Of a stretch of DNA of 64,000 nucleotides, positions 21,737-29,608 are shown one piece after another; positions within the stretch are counted from its first letter, which is position 1, and each line of letters begins with the position of its first letter. Below the pieces are notes generated by a model. That model was not told where the DNA came from, made no database searches, and saw only the letters and a program-made list of their open reading frames with translations. Source of the DNA: Pseudomonas veronii (lineage in GTDB: Bacteria; Pseudomonadota; Gammaproteobacteria; Pseudomonadales; Pseudomonadaceae); assembly GCF_001439695.1 (NCBI RefSeq), contig NZ_JYLL01000001.1, positions 124,001-188,000 of the forward strand. The letters run 5' to 3'. The translations under genes were made by a program, and so were the position numbers.

Positions 21737-22980
21737 ACGGCATCCCCTGCACAAATTTCCGACAACATCCGTAACCGCCGCTTGGGCTCGCTGACAAACG
21801 GGTTGCGCTCGTCCCAGGCGTAGCCGGCGAGGATCGAACTGATCATCCGGCGAATCTCCGGCGAGCTGCCAGCGTGAAAAATAACATCCTGGAACGTCCC
21901 GGCGTACCAGCCTTCGACGTAGCAGCGGAAGGTGTCGACGCCGCGCTTCAACGGCTCGGCAAACTCGCGCTGCCAGTCCACGGTTTCGCCGTTGAGCTGA
22001 CGATGCAGCACGCCCGCGGCCATGCTCGCCGAACGCATGGCGATGGTCACGCCGGAGGAGAACACCGGGTCGAGGAATTCTGCCGCGTTGCCCAGCAGCG
22101 CAAAGCCCGGGCCGTGCAAGGTTTTGACGTTGGCCGAGTAGCCGCCGATGGTACGCGCGGGGGTGTCCCACACGGCGTTCTGCAGCACGCTGCTGAGGCT
22201 TGGGGTTTCGTCGATGAACCCGCGCAGGCACGCGTCCAGGTCGTTGTCGCGGCCGGCAAAATGTTCCTTGGCCGCCACTACGCCCACGGAGCAACGGCCG
22301 TTGCTGAACGGGATGGTCCAGAACCAGATGTCGCGCTGGGTCGGGTGGGTCGTCACGAGGATCTTGGTGCGGTCGAAGCCTGGGTGTTCGATGCGGTCCT
22401 CGACATGGCTGAACACCGCCTGGCGCAACGGGAAATCCGACGGCGCTTCCAGGTCCAGCAGGCGCGGCAGGACGCGGCCGTAGCCGCTGGCGTCGAGCAC
22501 GAACTTGGCTTTGATGTGGTACTCGCTGCCGTTCTCCCGGCGCACATGCAGGTAGTGGGTTTCACCGCTGAAATCCACGCCGACGATGGTTTCGCCGTAA
22601 CGGATGTCGACGCCTTGCAGCGCCGCCTGATCGGCCAGCAACTTGTCGAACTCGCCGCGCTGCACCTGGAAGGTGGTCGGCTTGCCGTGGCTGAACGTAT
22701 CGCCGAAATCAAACGCACTGTAGCGCTCGCCCCAAGCGAATGCGGCACCGGTTTTCACCTGGAAACCCGCCGCCTGCACGGCGTCGAGCATGCCGGCCTC
22801 TTCGATAAAGTCGATGCAGTGCGACAGCAGGCTTTCACCGATCGAAAAGCGTGGGAAATGCTGGCGCTCGATAATCAATACATCATGCCCTTTACGCTTT
22901 AACAGCGCTGCAGCGATGGCACCGGACGGGCCGGCACCGATCACCACCACCTGGCGACGTTCCATTTCAACTATGGGCAC
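21733..22980 (-). CDS. Halogenase-like FAD-dependent oxidoreductase
   Basis: A 415-residue flavoprotein. The FAD motif GAGPSG is at 15-20. The tail motif LLGNAAEFLDPVFSSGV is typical of halogenase-type flavoproteins. WFWTIP at 219-224 matches the WxWxIP signature of flavin-dependent halogenases, and the GFQVKTGAAF segment puts a lysine at residue 76, where FAD halogenases of the phenol type carry a conserved lysine. It could therefore halogenate or hydroxylate the aryl ring. No partner flavin reductase is in the cluster. The MMPL gene ends 33 bases upstream. Confidence 0.7.
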   Translation of the reverse strand: MPIVEMERRQVVVIGAGPSGAIAAALLKRKGHDVLIIERQHFPRFSIGESLLSHCIDFIEEAGMLDAVQAAGFQVKTGAAFAWGERYSAFDFGDTFSHGKPTTFQVQRGEFDKLLADQAALQGVDIRYGETIVGVDFSGETHYLHVRRENGSEYHIKAKFVLDASGYGRVLPRLLDLEAPSDFPLRQAVFSHVEDRIEHPGFDRTKILVTTHPTQRDIWFWTIPFSNGRCSVGVVAAKEHFAGRDNDLDACLRGFIDETPSLSSVLQNAVWDTPARTIGGYSANVKTLHGPGFALLGNAAEFLDPVFSSGVTIAMRSASMAAGVLHRQLNGETVDWQREFAEPLKRGVDTFRCYVEGWYAGTFQDVIFHAGSSPEIRRMISSILAGYAWDERNPFVSEPKRRLRMLSEICAGDAV

Positions 22981-23013
22981 GAGGGCTCCTTGCCGCTTTG
23001 GCGATAATCACAT

Positions 23014-25344
23014 TCATGAGGCGTGCTTCTGTCGGCCGGCCCAGGGCGCCAGCATAAAGCTGAAGGCCAGGCCCAGGCTGACCGACAGGCCGAAATTACT
23101 CACCGCGGGTGTACTCGACAGCGCCAGCAGGCCGAACGACAACCAGGTCGTCAGTGCCGCCAGCAGTGTTCCTAATAGGCTGACCGCAGGCCCGCCGATC
23201 TGTTCACGCATCAGGATCGCGTAGTCGACGCTGATGGCGGTGACCAGCAGCAGGCCGAACAGGCTGAACAGCGTCAGCGGCTGGCCCAGCCAACCGAGGC
23301 TGGCCAGGCTGCACAGCGCGGCCAGCAACGGCAGGGCGACGATGCGCAGCGCGCCGCCAAAGCCGAAGGGCACGATCAGCAACAGCACGATCAGCCCGCA
23401 CGACATCAACTTCAATTCAGCCGCGCTGATCTGCGTGGCGGCGAACACCCGGTTCAACTCCCCCAGGCGATCCACCAGTTGCACCCCCGGCAAATCCGCG
23501 GCCTGCACCTGCAGCAGCGCCGGGTCGCTCAAGCCTTGCAGGCTGATCATGGCTGCCACACCGCCGTCGACCGGGCCCAGCCACAGCGTGCGCCAGGGTT
23601 CGGCCAGCGGCCCGAGCAGTGCAGCGTCGATGTCTTGGGTGGGCAGCGCTTGCAGTTGAGCGACTTCGGCTTGCAGCGCGCCGACGGGCACGCCGAGGTC
23701 GAGCAGCGGTTGCCAGTGCGCGGGAAGTGCATTCAGCGCCTCGCGCAGCTGTTGTTGCTCGGCGGGCAGGTTGACCAGTTGGTTCAGCGCCAGATAACCC
23801 TGGAGCTTGTCCATATTCACCAGCTGTTCCAGGCGCTGGCCCAGGGCGGCCTGGCGTTCCAGCAACTGCTGCTGATTGTCGGCGCGCACCAGGAAGAACT
23901 GGCTGGTGGGTTGGAACCCGGTGATCCGCGCCACGGCCTGGGCTTCCTGCAGTAATTGCGGCGGGGCGCCGATCCACTGGCGCAGATCGTTTTTACTGTT
24001 CAACTGCCACAAGCCGCCGGCGCAAAACAGCAGCACCCACACCAGCAGCACCGCGCTCGGCACGCGCTTGATCAACCCGGAACGCATCAGCCACAGGCGC
24101 TCGGCGATGTGCAACGGCCATTGCGCCGGGCGCAGGTCGACACCCTTGAGCAGCGCCGGCAACAGGCACACGGCCGACAGGTACGCACCGACCAGGCCGG
24201 CAGCGGAGAATACGGCGATCTGGGTCAGCGCCGGGAACGGCGTCCAGGCCAGCGCCAGGTAACCGATGCAACTGGTCGCCAGGCTCAGGCTCAGGCCCGG
24301 CAGGGTCAGGCGCAACGCCGGCCAACTGCGCCACGGCTGCAGGCTCCAGCTTTTCGACAAATAGTGCAGCGGGTAGTCCACCGCCACGCCGATCAGGCTG
24401 GAACCGAGCACCAGCGTCATCACATGCATATGCCCGAACAGCGCCACACAGGCCACCGCGCCGAACAGCATGCCCACCAGCACCGGCACGAAGGCCAGCA
24501 GCACGCGCCAGCGGCGGAACGCCAGGAGCAACAGCAGCAGAATGCCGAGGGTGGCGCCGCCGCCGACCCAGGTGATTTCGCGGCTGGCTTGCTGTTGCCC
24601 GCTGGCAGCGTAGAGCAAACCGCTGGCCGCGAGCAGTTGCGCACCGTGCTCGGTGGCCTGGGCGCGACTGGCCTGGAGCAGGTCCGCGACCTGCAGCGGC
24701 AGTTTCATATCGAAGGCATTGCCGGTGGTGCGCGCACGCAACAGCACCCAGCTCTTGCCGTCGGCATCGGCAATCAATGCGCCGCTGCCGATATCCAATT
24801 GCACCGCGCCGCTCTGCGGCTGGCTGTTCTGAATGCGTCCGGTCAGGCCCAGCCAGTCGTCCTGGCTCGGCACCAGGCTGAACCCGGTGAACGGGTCGAA
24901 CAGCGCTTGCACGCGCTGCTGGATGAAGGCGTCGGGGTGGTCGATCAGTTGCTCGCGGTCCTTGGCCGCGAGCATCGACAAACGCCCGCGCAACAATTGC
25001 GCGCGCAGTGCCGGCAGGTCGGCTTGCAGGTTCCATTGGACCTTTTCAAACAGGCCGCTGGCTTGCCAGCGCGCGCCCAGTTGCTCGGCCACGTTGACCG
25101 CTTGCTGGCGGTCGGCGTGCCCCACGAGGACCAGGATTTCGCGGTTCAACGGTTCCTGCATGCGCTGTTCGGCTTGCAGTTCGAGGGCGTCCGGCGTGTT
25201 GCCCGGCACCAGTTCCATCAGGTTGGCCGACAACGGCGCGCCATGGCGCCATTGCCAGCCGGCCAGGGCCAGCACGGCCACCAGCAGGGTCAGGAACAGG
25301 CGCGGCAATAAACGCTCACTGGGCAAAGTCGTGTTGCTCCGCAT
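23014..25344 (-). CDS. MMPL/RND-family lipid exporter
   Basis: A 776-residue inner-membrane transporter. An N-terminal helix (about 13-30) is followed by a large periplasmic domain to about 250, a block of five helices, a second periplasmic domain and a final helix block, as expected for MMPL proteins of about 12 helices. These move lipids or pigments across the inner membrane, so this is the likely flippase for the finished aryl polyene lipid. It overlaps the LolA-like gene by 29 bases, so the start at ATG 25344 is an inference from spacing and N-terminus. Confidence 0.85.
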   Translation of the reverse strand: MRSNTTLPSERLLPRLFLTLLVAVLALAGWQWRHGAPLSANLMELVPGNTPDALELQAEQRMQEPLNREILVLVGHADRQQAVNVAEQLGARWQASGLFEKVQWNLQADLPALRAQLLRGRLSMLAAKDREQLIDHPDAFIQQRVQALFDPFTGFSLVPSQDDWLGLTGRIQNSQPQSGAVQLDIGSGALIADADGKSWVLLRARTTGNAFDMKLPLQVADLLQASRAQATEHGAQLLAASGLLYAASGQQQASREITWVGGGATLGILLLLLLAFRRWRVLLAFVPVLVGMLFGAVACVALFGHMHVMTLVLGSSLIGVAVDYPLHYLSKSWSLQPWRSWPALRLTLPGLSLSLATSCIGYLALAWTPFPALTQIAVFSAAGLVGAYLSAVCLLPALLKGVDLRPAQWPLHIAERLWLMRSGLIKRVPSAVLLVWVLLFCAGGLWQLNSKNDLRQWIGAPPQLLQEAQAVARITGFQPTSQFFLVRADNQQQLLERQAALGQRLEQLVNMDKLQGYLALNQLVNLPAEQQQLREALNALPAHWQPLLDLGVPVGALQAEVAQLQALPTQDIDAALLGPLAEPWRTLWLGPVDGGVAAMISLQGLSDPALLQVQAADLPGVQLVDRLGELNRVFAATQISAAELKLMSCGLIVLLLIVPFGFGGALRIVALPLLAALCSLASLGWLGQPLTLFSLFGLLLVTAISVDYAILMREQIGGPAVSLLGTLLAALTTWLSFGLLALSSTPAVSNFGLSVSLGLAFSFMLAPWAGRQKHAS

Positions 25345-26002
25345 CGCTCAGGGGAAGGTCGGCGCTGCTGTCCTGCATGCGCAGCACGGTGCTGTCGCCC
25401 TGGGTTTCCAGCAGTTCGATGCTGTGGACCAGCGTGCCGCCGTCGATATTGATCTGCTTGAACACTTGCTTGAGCAGCAGCGAGCGCGGGGTCAGCGTCA
25501 ACTGCCACTGCTCGGCTTCGCCCTGCAGTTGCAGGTCGAAGTCACGCTGCAAGCCGCTGCTGTCGCCCTGCAGCACGGCGAGGAACAGGCGGTTCTGCTC
25601 GGCCCCGGCGCTCTTGTTCGGCAGCGTCTGCCAGCCGTTGGCGTCACGCCGCGCAATGCCTTGGGTACTGATGCGGTAATCCTGTTGCAGCGGGGTTTTG
25701 AGCAGCCACAGCAGGCCGTGGTCTTTGGCCAGGACGAAGGTGCCTTTGCTGACCAAGGGCTGCGGCAGGGCGCGCAGGTGTTTTTCCTGGATGAAGCTGC
25801 CGTGGATCACGCTGGGTTTGGCCAACTGATCACTCAGTTGCTGTAAGTCGAACCCATGGGCCGCCGCCGAAAAACCAAACAACGCGAACACTGTAGGAGC
25901 GAGCTTGCTCGCGAAAAACCTGAGGGCACCGCGGGGTGTCAGGTGGCCAGCGTTATCGTTGACGATCTTCGCGAGCAAGCTCGCTCCTACAGGGGTCAGC
26001 AT
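25316..26002 (-). CDS. LolA-like outer-membrane carrier with REPIN-built leader
   Basis: The conserved part starts at about residue 52 (FDLQQLSDQLAKPSVIHGSF) and resembles the LolA-related periplasmic carriers of aryl polyene clusters (ApeL-like). A 102-base REPIN lies in frame inside the first 37 codons. From ATG 26002 the product has 228 residues: codons 4-37 are REPIN-derived (GASLLAKIV...FFASKLAPT), after which TVFALFGFSAAAHG could form the hydrophobic core and cleavage site. The only start after the REPIN is a GTG giving a leader of about 13 residues, too short to be convincing. ATG 26002 overlaps the thioesterase stop, which supports it. Confidence 0.7.
   Translation of the reverse strand: MLTPVGASLLAKIVNDNAGHLTPRGALRFFASKLAPTVFALFGFSAAAHGFDLQQLSDQLAKPSVIHGSFIQEKHLRALPQPLVSKGTFVLAKDHGLLWLLKTPLQQDYRISTQGIARRDANGWQTLPNKSAGAEQNRLFLAVLQGDSSGLQRDFDLQLQGEAEQWQLTLTPRSLLLKQVFKQINIDGGTLVHSIELLETQGDSTVLRMQDSSADLPLSDAEQHDFAQ
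25891..25992. repeat. REPIN inside the LolA-like gene
   Basis: Arms 25891-25915 (CTGTAGGAGCGAGCTTGCTC...) and 25968-25992 are exact inverted copies separated by 52 bases. This is a different REP class from the GTGGGAGGGGG type seen elsewhere in the window. Total length is 102 bases, exactly 34 codons, so the reading frame is preserved. Confidence 0.9.
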
Positions 26003-26424
26003 TTCAGGGCCTTTTCGATCGCGTCGATGAAGACGGTAGGGGACGCCAGTTGCATCTCGCGGCTGGCGATTTGTACCGCTACTTGTACCGTGCTGGCACG
26101 GGTCAGGCGCTCGCCGCTGGTACGGTCGGTGATCAGGTAATTGACCTTCAAGCGGTTCTCCCACTCCACCAGGCTGGCGCGCACGTTGAGCGTCTGGCCG
26201 AAGGTGGCGCCGCGCACATAGCGCAGTTGCATGTCGATCACCGGCCAGGCGTAGCCCGACTCGAGCATCGCTGCGTAGTTATGGCCGATCTTGTCGAGCA
26301 GGGCGCAGCGGGCGATTTCCAGGTACTTCACGTAGTGCCCGTGCCAGACCACGTTCATGGTGTCGATGTCGAAAAACGGCACGAGGATTTCAGTGTCGCA
26401 ATGCAACACGCCCGGGCTACGCAT
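25996..26424 (-). CDS. Acyl-CoA/ACP thioesterase, 4HBT family (ApeK-like)
   Basis: A 142-residue hotdog thioesterase. The segment FFDIDTMNVVWHGHYVKYLE fits the 4-hydroxybenzoyl-CoA thioesterase signature with the catalytic Asp near residue 19. It could release the finished polyene acid or edit stalled chains. It overlaps the ammonia-lyase stop by eight bases and the LolA-like start by seven. Confidence 0.82.
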   Translation of the reverse strand: MRSPGVLHCDTEILVPFFDIDTMNVVWHGHYVKYLEIARCALLDKIGHNYAAMLESGYAWPVIDMQLRYVRGATFGQTLNVRASLVEWENRLKVNYLITDRTSGERLTRASTVQVAVQIASREMQLASPTVFIDAIEKALKC

Positions 26425-27958
26425 GCAGCCTCCAGTGTTGCTCGGCGATGCGTTTGAGGCACAGGCGCAGCTCGCCTTCGAGGGCGCGGTCTTCGATCAC
26501 CGGCGGGAAGTCCTTGGCCAGCTCGCTGTGCATCGCTGCCAACGCCGGCGGCAATGGGCGCGCCTCGGCGGCCTGGGCGCGCAGCCACACGCCCTGGTTG
26601 GCGGCGAGCAGGGTGGCGGCGGCGACCTGTTCGGTCAGCTCCAGCACACGGATCGCATCGCGGGCGGCGATGGTGCCCATGCTCACTTTGTCCTGGTTGT
26701 GGCACTCGGTGGAGCGTGAAAACACGCTGGCCGGCATGGTGTTCTTCAGCGCTTCGGCGGTCCAGGCGCTGGTGCCGATCTGCACTGCCTTGAAGCCGTG
26801 GTTGATCATCGCGCGGTCGGCCGGGGCGCCGGACAGGTTGCTCGGCAGGCCGTGGTTGTAACGCACGTCCACCAGCAGGGCGAGCTGGCGGTCGAGCAGG
26901 TCGGCGACGTTGGCCACCAGGGTCTTGAGGCTGTCCATGGCGAAGGCGATGTGCCCGCCGTAGAAGTGCCCGCCGTGCAGCACGCGCTCTTCTTCGGCGT
27001 CGATGATCGGGTTGTCGTTGGCGCTGTTGAGTTCGATCTCGATGAACGAGCGCAGCCAGTTCAGGCTGTCGGCCAGCACGCCGAGAACATGGGGCGCGCA
27101 ACGCAGCGAGTAGCGGTCCTGCAAACGGTGCAGCGGCGCAGTCGGCGCATCGATGGCCAGGTCTTGGCGCAACCACGCGGCGACTTGCATCTGCCCCGGG
27201 TGCGGCTTGGCGGCGAACAGGCGCTCGTCGAAGTGTTCCGGGTTGCCTTGCAGCGCCACCACGTTCAGCGCGGTGATGCGCGTGGCCAATTGCAGCAGGT
27301 AATCGGCGCGGGCGAAGGCCAGGCAGGCGAGGCCGGTCATCACGGCGGTGCCGTTCATCAGTGCGAGGGCTTCCTTGGGCCGCAGGACCAGCGGCGCCCA
27401 GCCCAGTTCGCGGTGGACGTCGATGGCCTGGCGGCGTTCGCCACGGAACAGCACGTCGCGTTCGCCGGAGAGCGTCGCGGCCACGTAGGACAGCGGCGTC
27501 AGGTCGCCGCTGGCGCCCACCGAGCCTTCTTCCGGGATCAGCGGCAGCACGTCGTGTTCGAGGAACGCGTGCAGGCGTTCGAGCAGTTCCACGCGCACCC
27601 CGGACACGCCGTGGCACAGCGACTGCAAACGCGCCGCGAGCACGGCGCGGGTGGCTTGCGCGTCGAGCAACTTGCCCAGGCCGCAACCGTGGAAGGTGTA
27701 CAGGTGCCGCGGCAGGGCTTCGACGTGCTGCAACGGCACCGCCACCACGCACGAGTCGCCATAGCCGGTGGTCACGCCGTAGATCACGCCTTCCTTGTCC
27801 AGCAGCGAGTCGAGGAACTGCGCGCCCTTGGCGATGCGCTGGCGATACGCGGCATCATCCTGCAAGTGCGTGGGCGCCTGACGATTGGCCAGGGCCAATA
27901 CGTCTTCAATGCGCAAAGCGCGTTCGCCAAACGTTACCGGCTCAAGATGCGTCGTCAT
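26417..27958 (-). CDS. Aromatic amino acid ammonia-lyase (HAL/PAL/TAL family)
   Basis: A 513-residue lyase that would remove ammonia from an aromatic amino acid to give an arylacrylic acid. The MIO-forming Ala-Ser-Gly is at 149-151 (GSVGASGDLTPLSYVA). The catalytic Tyr60 lies in IYGVTTGYGDS, and NSANDNPI and the FRSTE-like SRSTECHNQDKVSMGTIA are present. The selectivity pair is Phe89-His90, unlike the His-Leu of tyrosine lyases, the Phe-Leu of phenylalanine lyases or the Ser-His of histidine lyases. In this operon the likely product is coumarate or cinnamate as aryl starter, replacing a chorismate-derived starter. Confidence 0.85.
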   Translation of the reverse strand: MTTHLEPVTFGERALRIEDVLALANRQAPTHLQDDAAYRQRIAKGAQFLDSLLDKEGVIYGVTTGYGDSCVVAVPLQHVEALPRHLYTFHGCGLGKLLDAQATRAVLAARLQSLCHGVSGVRVELLERLHAFLEHDVLPLIPEEGSVGASGDLTPLSYVAATLSGERDVLFRGERRQAIDVHRELGWAPLVLRPKEALALMNGTAVMTGLACLAFARADYLLQLATRITALNVVALQGNPEHFDERLFAAKPHPGQMQVAAWLRQDLAIDAPTAPLHRLQDRYSLRCAPHVLGVLADSLNWLRSFIEIELNSANDNPIIDAEEERVLHGGHFYGGHIAFAMDSLKTLVANVADLLDRQLALLVDVRYNHGLPSNLSGAPADRAMINHGFKAVQIGTSAWTAEALKNTMPASVFSRSTECHNQDKVSMGTIAARDAIRVLELTEQVAAATLLAANQGVWLRAQAAEARPLPPALAAMHSELAKDFPPVIEDRALEGELRLCLKRIAEQHWRLHA

Positions 27959-28877
27959 CGGTCTTCCAGAAAGGGTAAAAGTTGAACCATTGTTGGGGCG
28001 CTTCCAGGCAGAACTGGCCCAGGCGTGCGGCGTAGCGTGCGGTCCACAGGGCGATGACCTGCTCGCGGGTGCTGCGTTTCCATTCGATCAGTTGGGCAAA
28101 CGGTTCGATGCTCAGGCGATAGCGGCCCTGGTGCTTGAGGCACATCAGCAGGTTGACCGGGCATTTCAGCAGGCCGGCCAGCAGCCACGGGCCCTGGGGG
28201 AAGGCAGCGTCATGGCCGAGGAAGTCCACGCGCACCGTGCGCCCGCCGTGCAGTGGCACGCGGTCGCCGGCAATCGCCAGCCATTCGCCGTCGTCCAGGC
28301 GCTGGCTGAGCAGCAGCATGGTCGCCGGGTCCAGCTCGCTGACCTGGATCAGGCGCAAATGGGTCGCGCCGGCTTCGCCCAGCAGGCGGTTGAAGCGTTC
28401 GGCGTGCTTGGTGTGGACCAGCACGTTCATGGTGACTTTTTCGCCGATCTCCGCGAGCGCGCGGCACACTTCGAGGTTGCCCAGGTGCGCGCCCACCAGC
28501 ATCTGCCCGCGTTCGCCGCGCAGTTGGCCGCGCAATTGCGCCGGGTCGTGGATTTCGATCTGCTCGATGCGCAGCTTGCCGTTCCACACGTCGAGCTTGT
28601 CCAGCAGCGCATCGGCAAATGCCATGAACTGGCCGAAGACTTTGCGCCGGGTCGGGCGCAGTTCATCGCGGCCGCTCCATTGCGCCAGACGCTGCTGGTA
28701 TTGCCAGGTGCTCTGGCGCGCGGTGCGGCCGAACAGGAAGAAGTACAGCACGATGCCGTACAGCAGCGGGCTCAACAGCCGGCGCCCGAGCAGCCTGGCG
28801 GCGACTGCGGTGAGTTTCATCAACCAGAAACTGCCACGCTCTTCGCGGTCGGCCCAGTGTTTGCTGCTGTCGCTCAT
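27942..28877 (-). CDS. LpxL/HtrB-like lipid acyltransferase
   Basis: A 311-residue member of the lysophospholipid/lipid A acyltransferase family with one N-terminal membrane helix (about 35-52), the catalytic His-x-x-x-Asp/Glu region in GAHLGNLEVCRAL and GDRVPLHGG further on. It would acylate the glycolipid carrying the polyene. ATG 28877 overlaps the glycosyltransferase stop as ATGA. In other aryl polyene clusters a glycosyltransferase and such an acyltransferase can form one protein (ApeJ); here they are two coupled genes. Confidence 0.82.
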   Translation of the reverse strand: MSDSSKHWADREERGSFWLMKLTAVAARLLGRRLLSPLLYGIVLYFFLFGRTARQSTWQYQQRLAQWSGRDELRPTRRKVFGQFMAFADALLDKLDVWNGKLRIEQIEIHDPAQLRGQLRGERGQMLVGAHLGNLEVCRALAEIGEKVTMNVLVHTKHAERFNRLLGEAGATHLRLIQVSELDPATMLLLSQRLDDGEWLAIAGDRVPLHGGRTVRVDFLGHDAAFPQGPWLLAGLLKCPVNLLMCLKHQGRYRLSIEPFAQLIEWKRSTREQVIALWTARYAARLGQFCLEAPQQWFNFYPFWKTDDDAS

Positions 28878-29608
28878 GCCTGCCACCGTCGCCACAGAAT
28901 CATCGGTGCGCGCACCAACATGCCGAAGAACAGCCGGGTGTGCATGGCCGAGATACGCACGTTGTCGCGGAACAGGCGGAAGTGCGACAGGCCGTCGGCG
29001 GGGTAATGCACCTTTGTCGGCAGCCAGCGCATCGGCTGGTTGCGCCAGGCCAGGCGCACCAGGATGTCCGAGTCGAAATCCATGTGGGTGCCGATGTAGG
29101 CCGAGTCCATCAGGGCCAGGGTCGGCACCAGCGGGTACACGCGAAAGCCGCACATCGAATCGCGAATCTGCAGCGACAGGGTGTTGATCCACACCCACAC
29201 GTGGGTCAGGTAGCGTGCGTACAGGCGGCCCTTGGGCACGCTGTCGTCGTATTCGGGGTAGCCGCAGATCACCGCCGTGGGGTGTCGGCGCGAGGTGTCG
29301 ATGAAGCTCTCGACTTCGCGCAGGTCATGTTGGCCGTCGGCGTCCACTTGCAGGGCATGGGTGAAGCCCAGGCGCGCCGCTTCGCGAAAGCCGGCCATCA
29401 CCGCGCTGCCCTTGCCTTGGTTGTTCGGCAGGGTGAGCAGGCTGACGTTGTCGAGGGTCGCCAATTGCGCCAGCACCGCCGCGCACGCCGGGCTGCTGCC
29501 ATCGTCCACCAACAGGCATGGCAGGCCGCTGTCGAGCAGGCTGTGGACCACGGCCGGCACGGCGGTTTCATGGTTGTAGACCGGGATCAGGGCGCAGGGG
29601 TTATGCAT
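28874..29608 (-). CDS. Family 2 glycosyltransferase of the APE operon
   Basis: A 244-residue GT-A fold enzyme: CALIPVYNHE at the start, LVDDGSSPA, a DXD-type VDADGQHDL at about 94-102 and a dolichol-phosphate-mannose-synthase-like layout without long membrane anchors. It likely adds a sugar or similar group to the lipid headgroup to which the polyene is attached. ATG 29608 overlaps the stop of the ligase-dehydratase gene. Confidence 0.85.
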   Translation of the reverse strand: MHNPCALIPVYNHETAVPAVVHSLLDSGLPCLLVDDGSSPACAAVLAQLATLDNVSLLTLPNNQGKGSAVMAGFREAARLGFTHALQVDADGQHDLREVESFIDTSRRHPTAVICGYPEYDDSVPKGRLYARYLTHVWVWINTLSLQIRDSMCGFRVYPLVPTLALMDSAYIGTHMDFDSDILVRLAWRNQPMRWLPTKVHYPADGLSHFRLFRDNVRISAMHTRLFFGMLVRAPMILWRRWQA

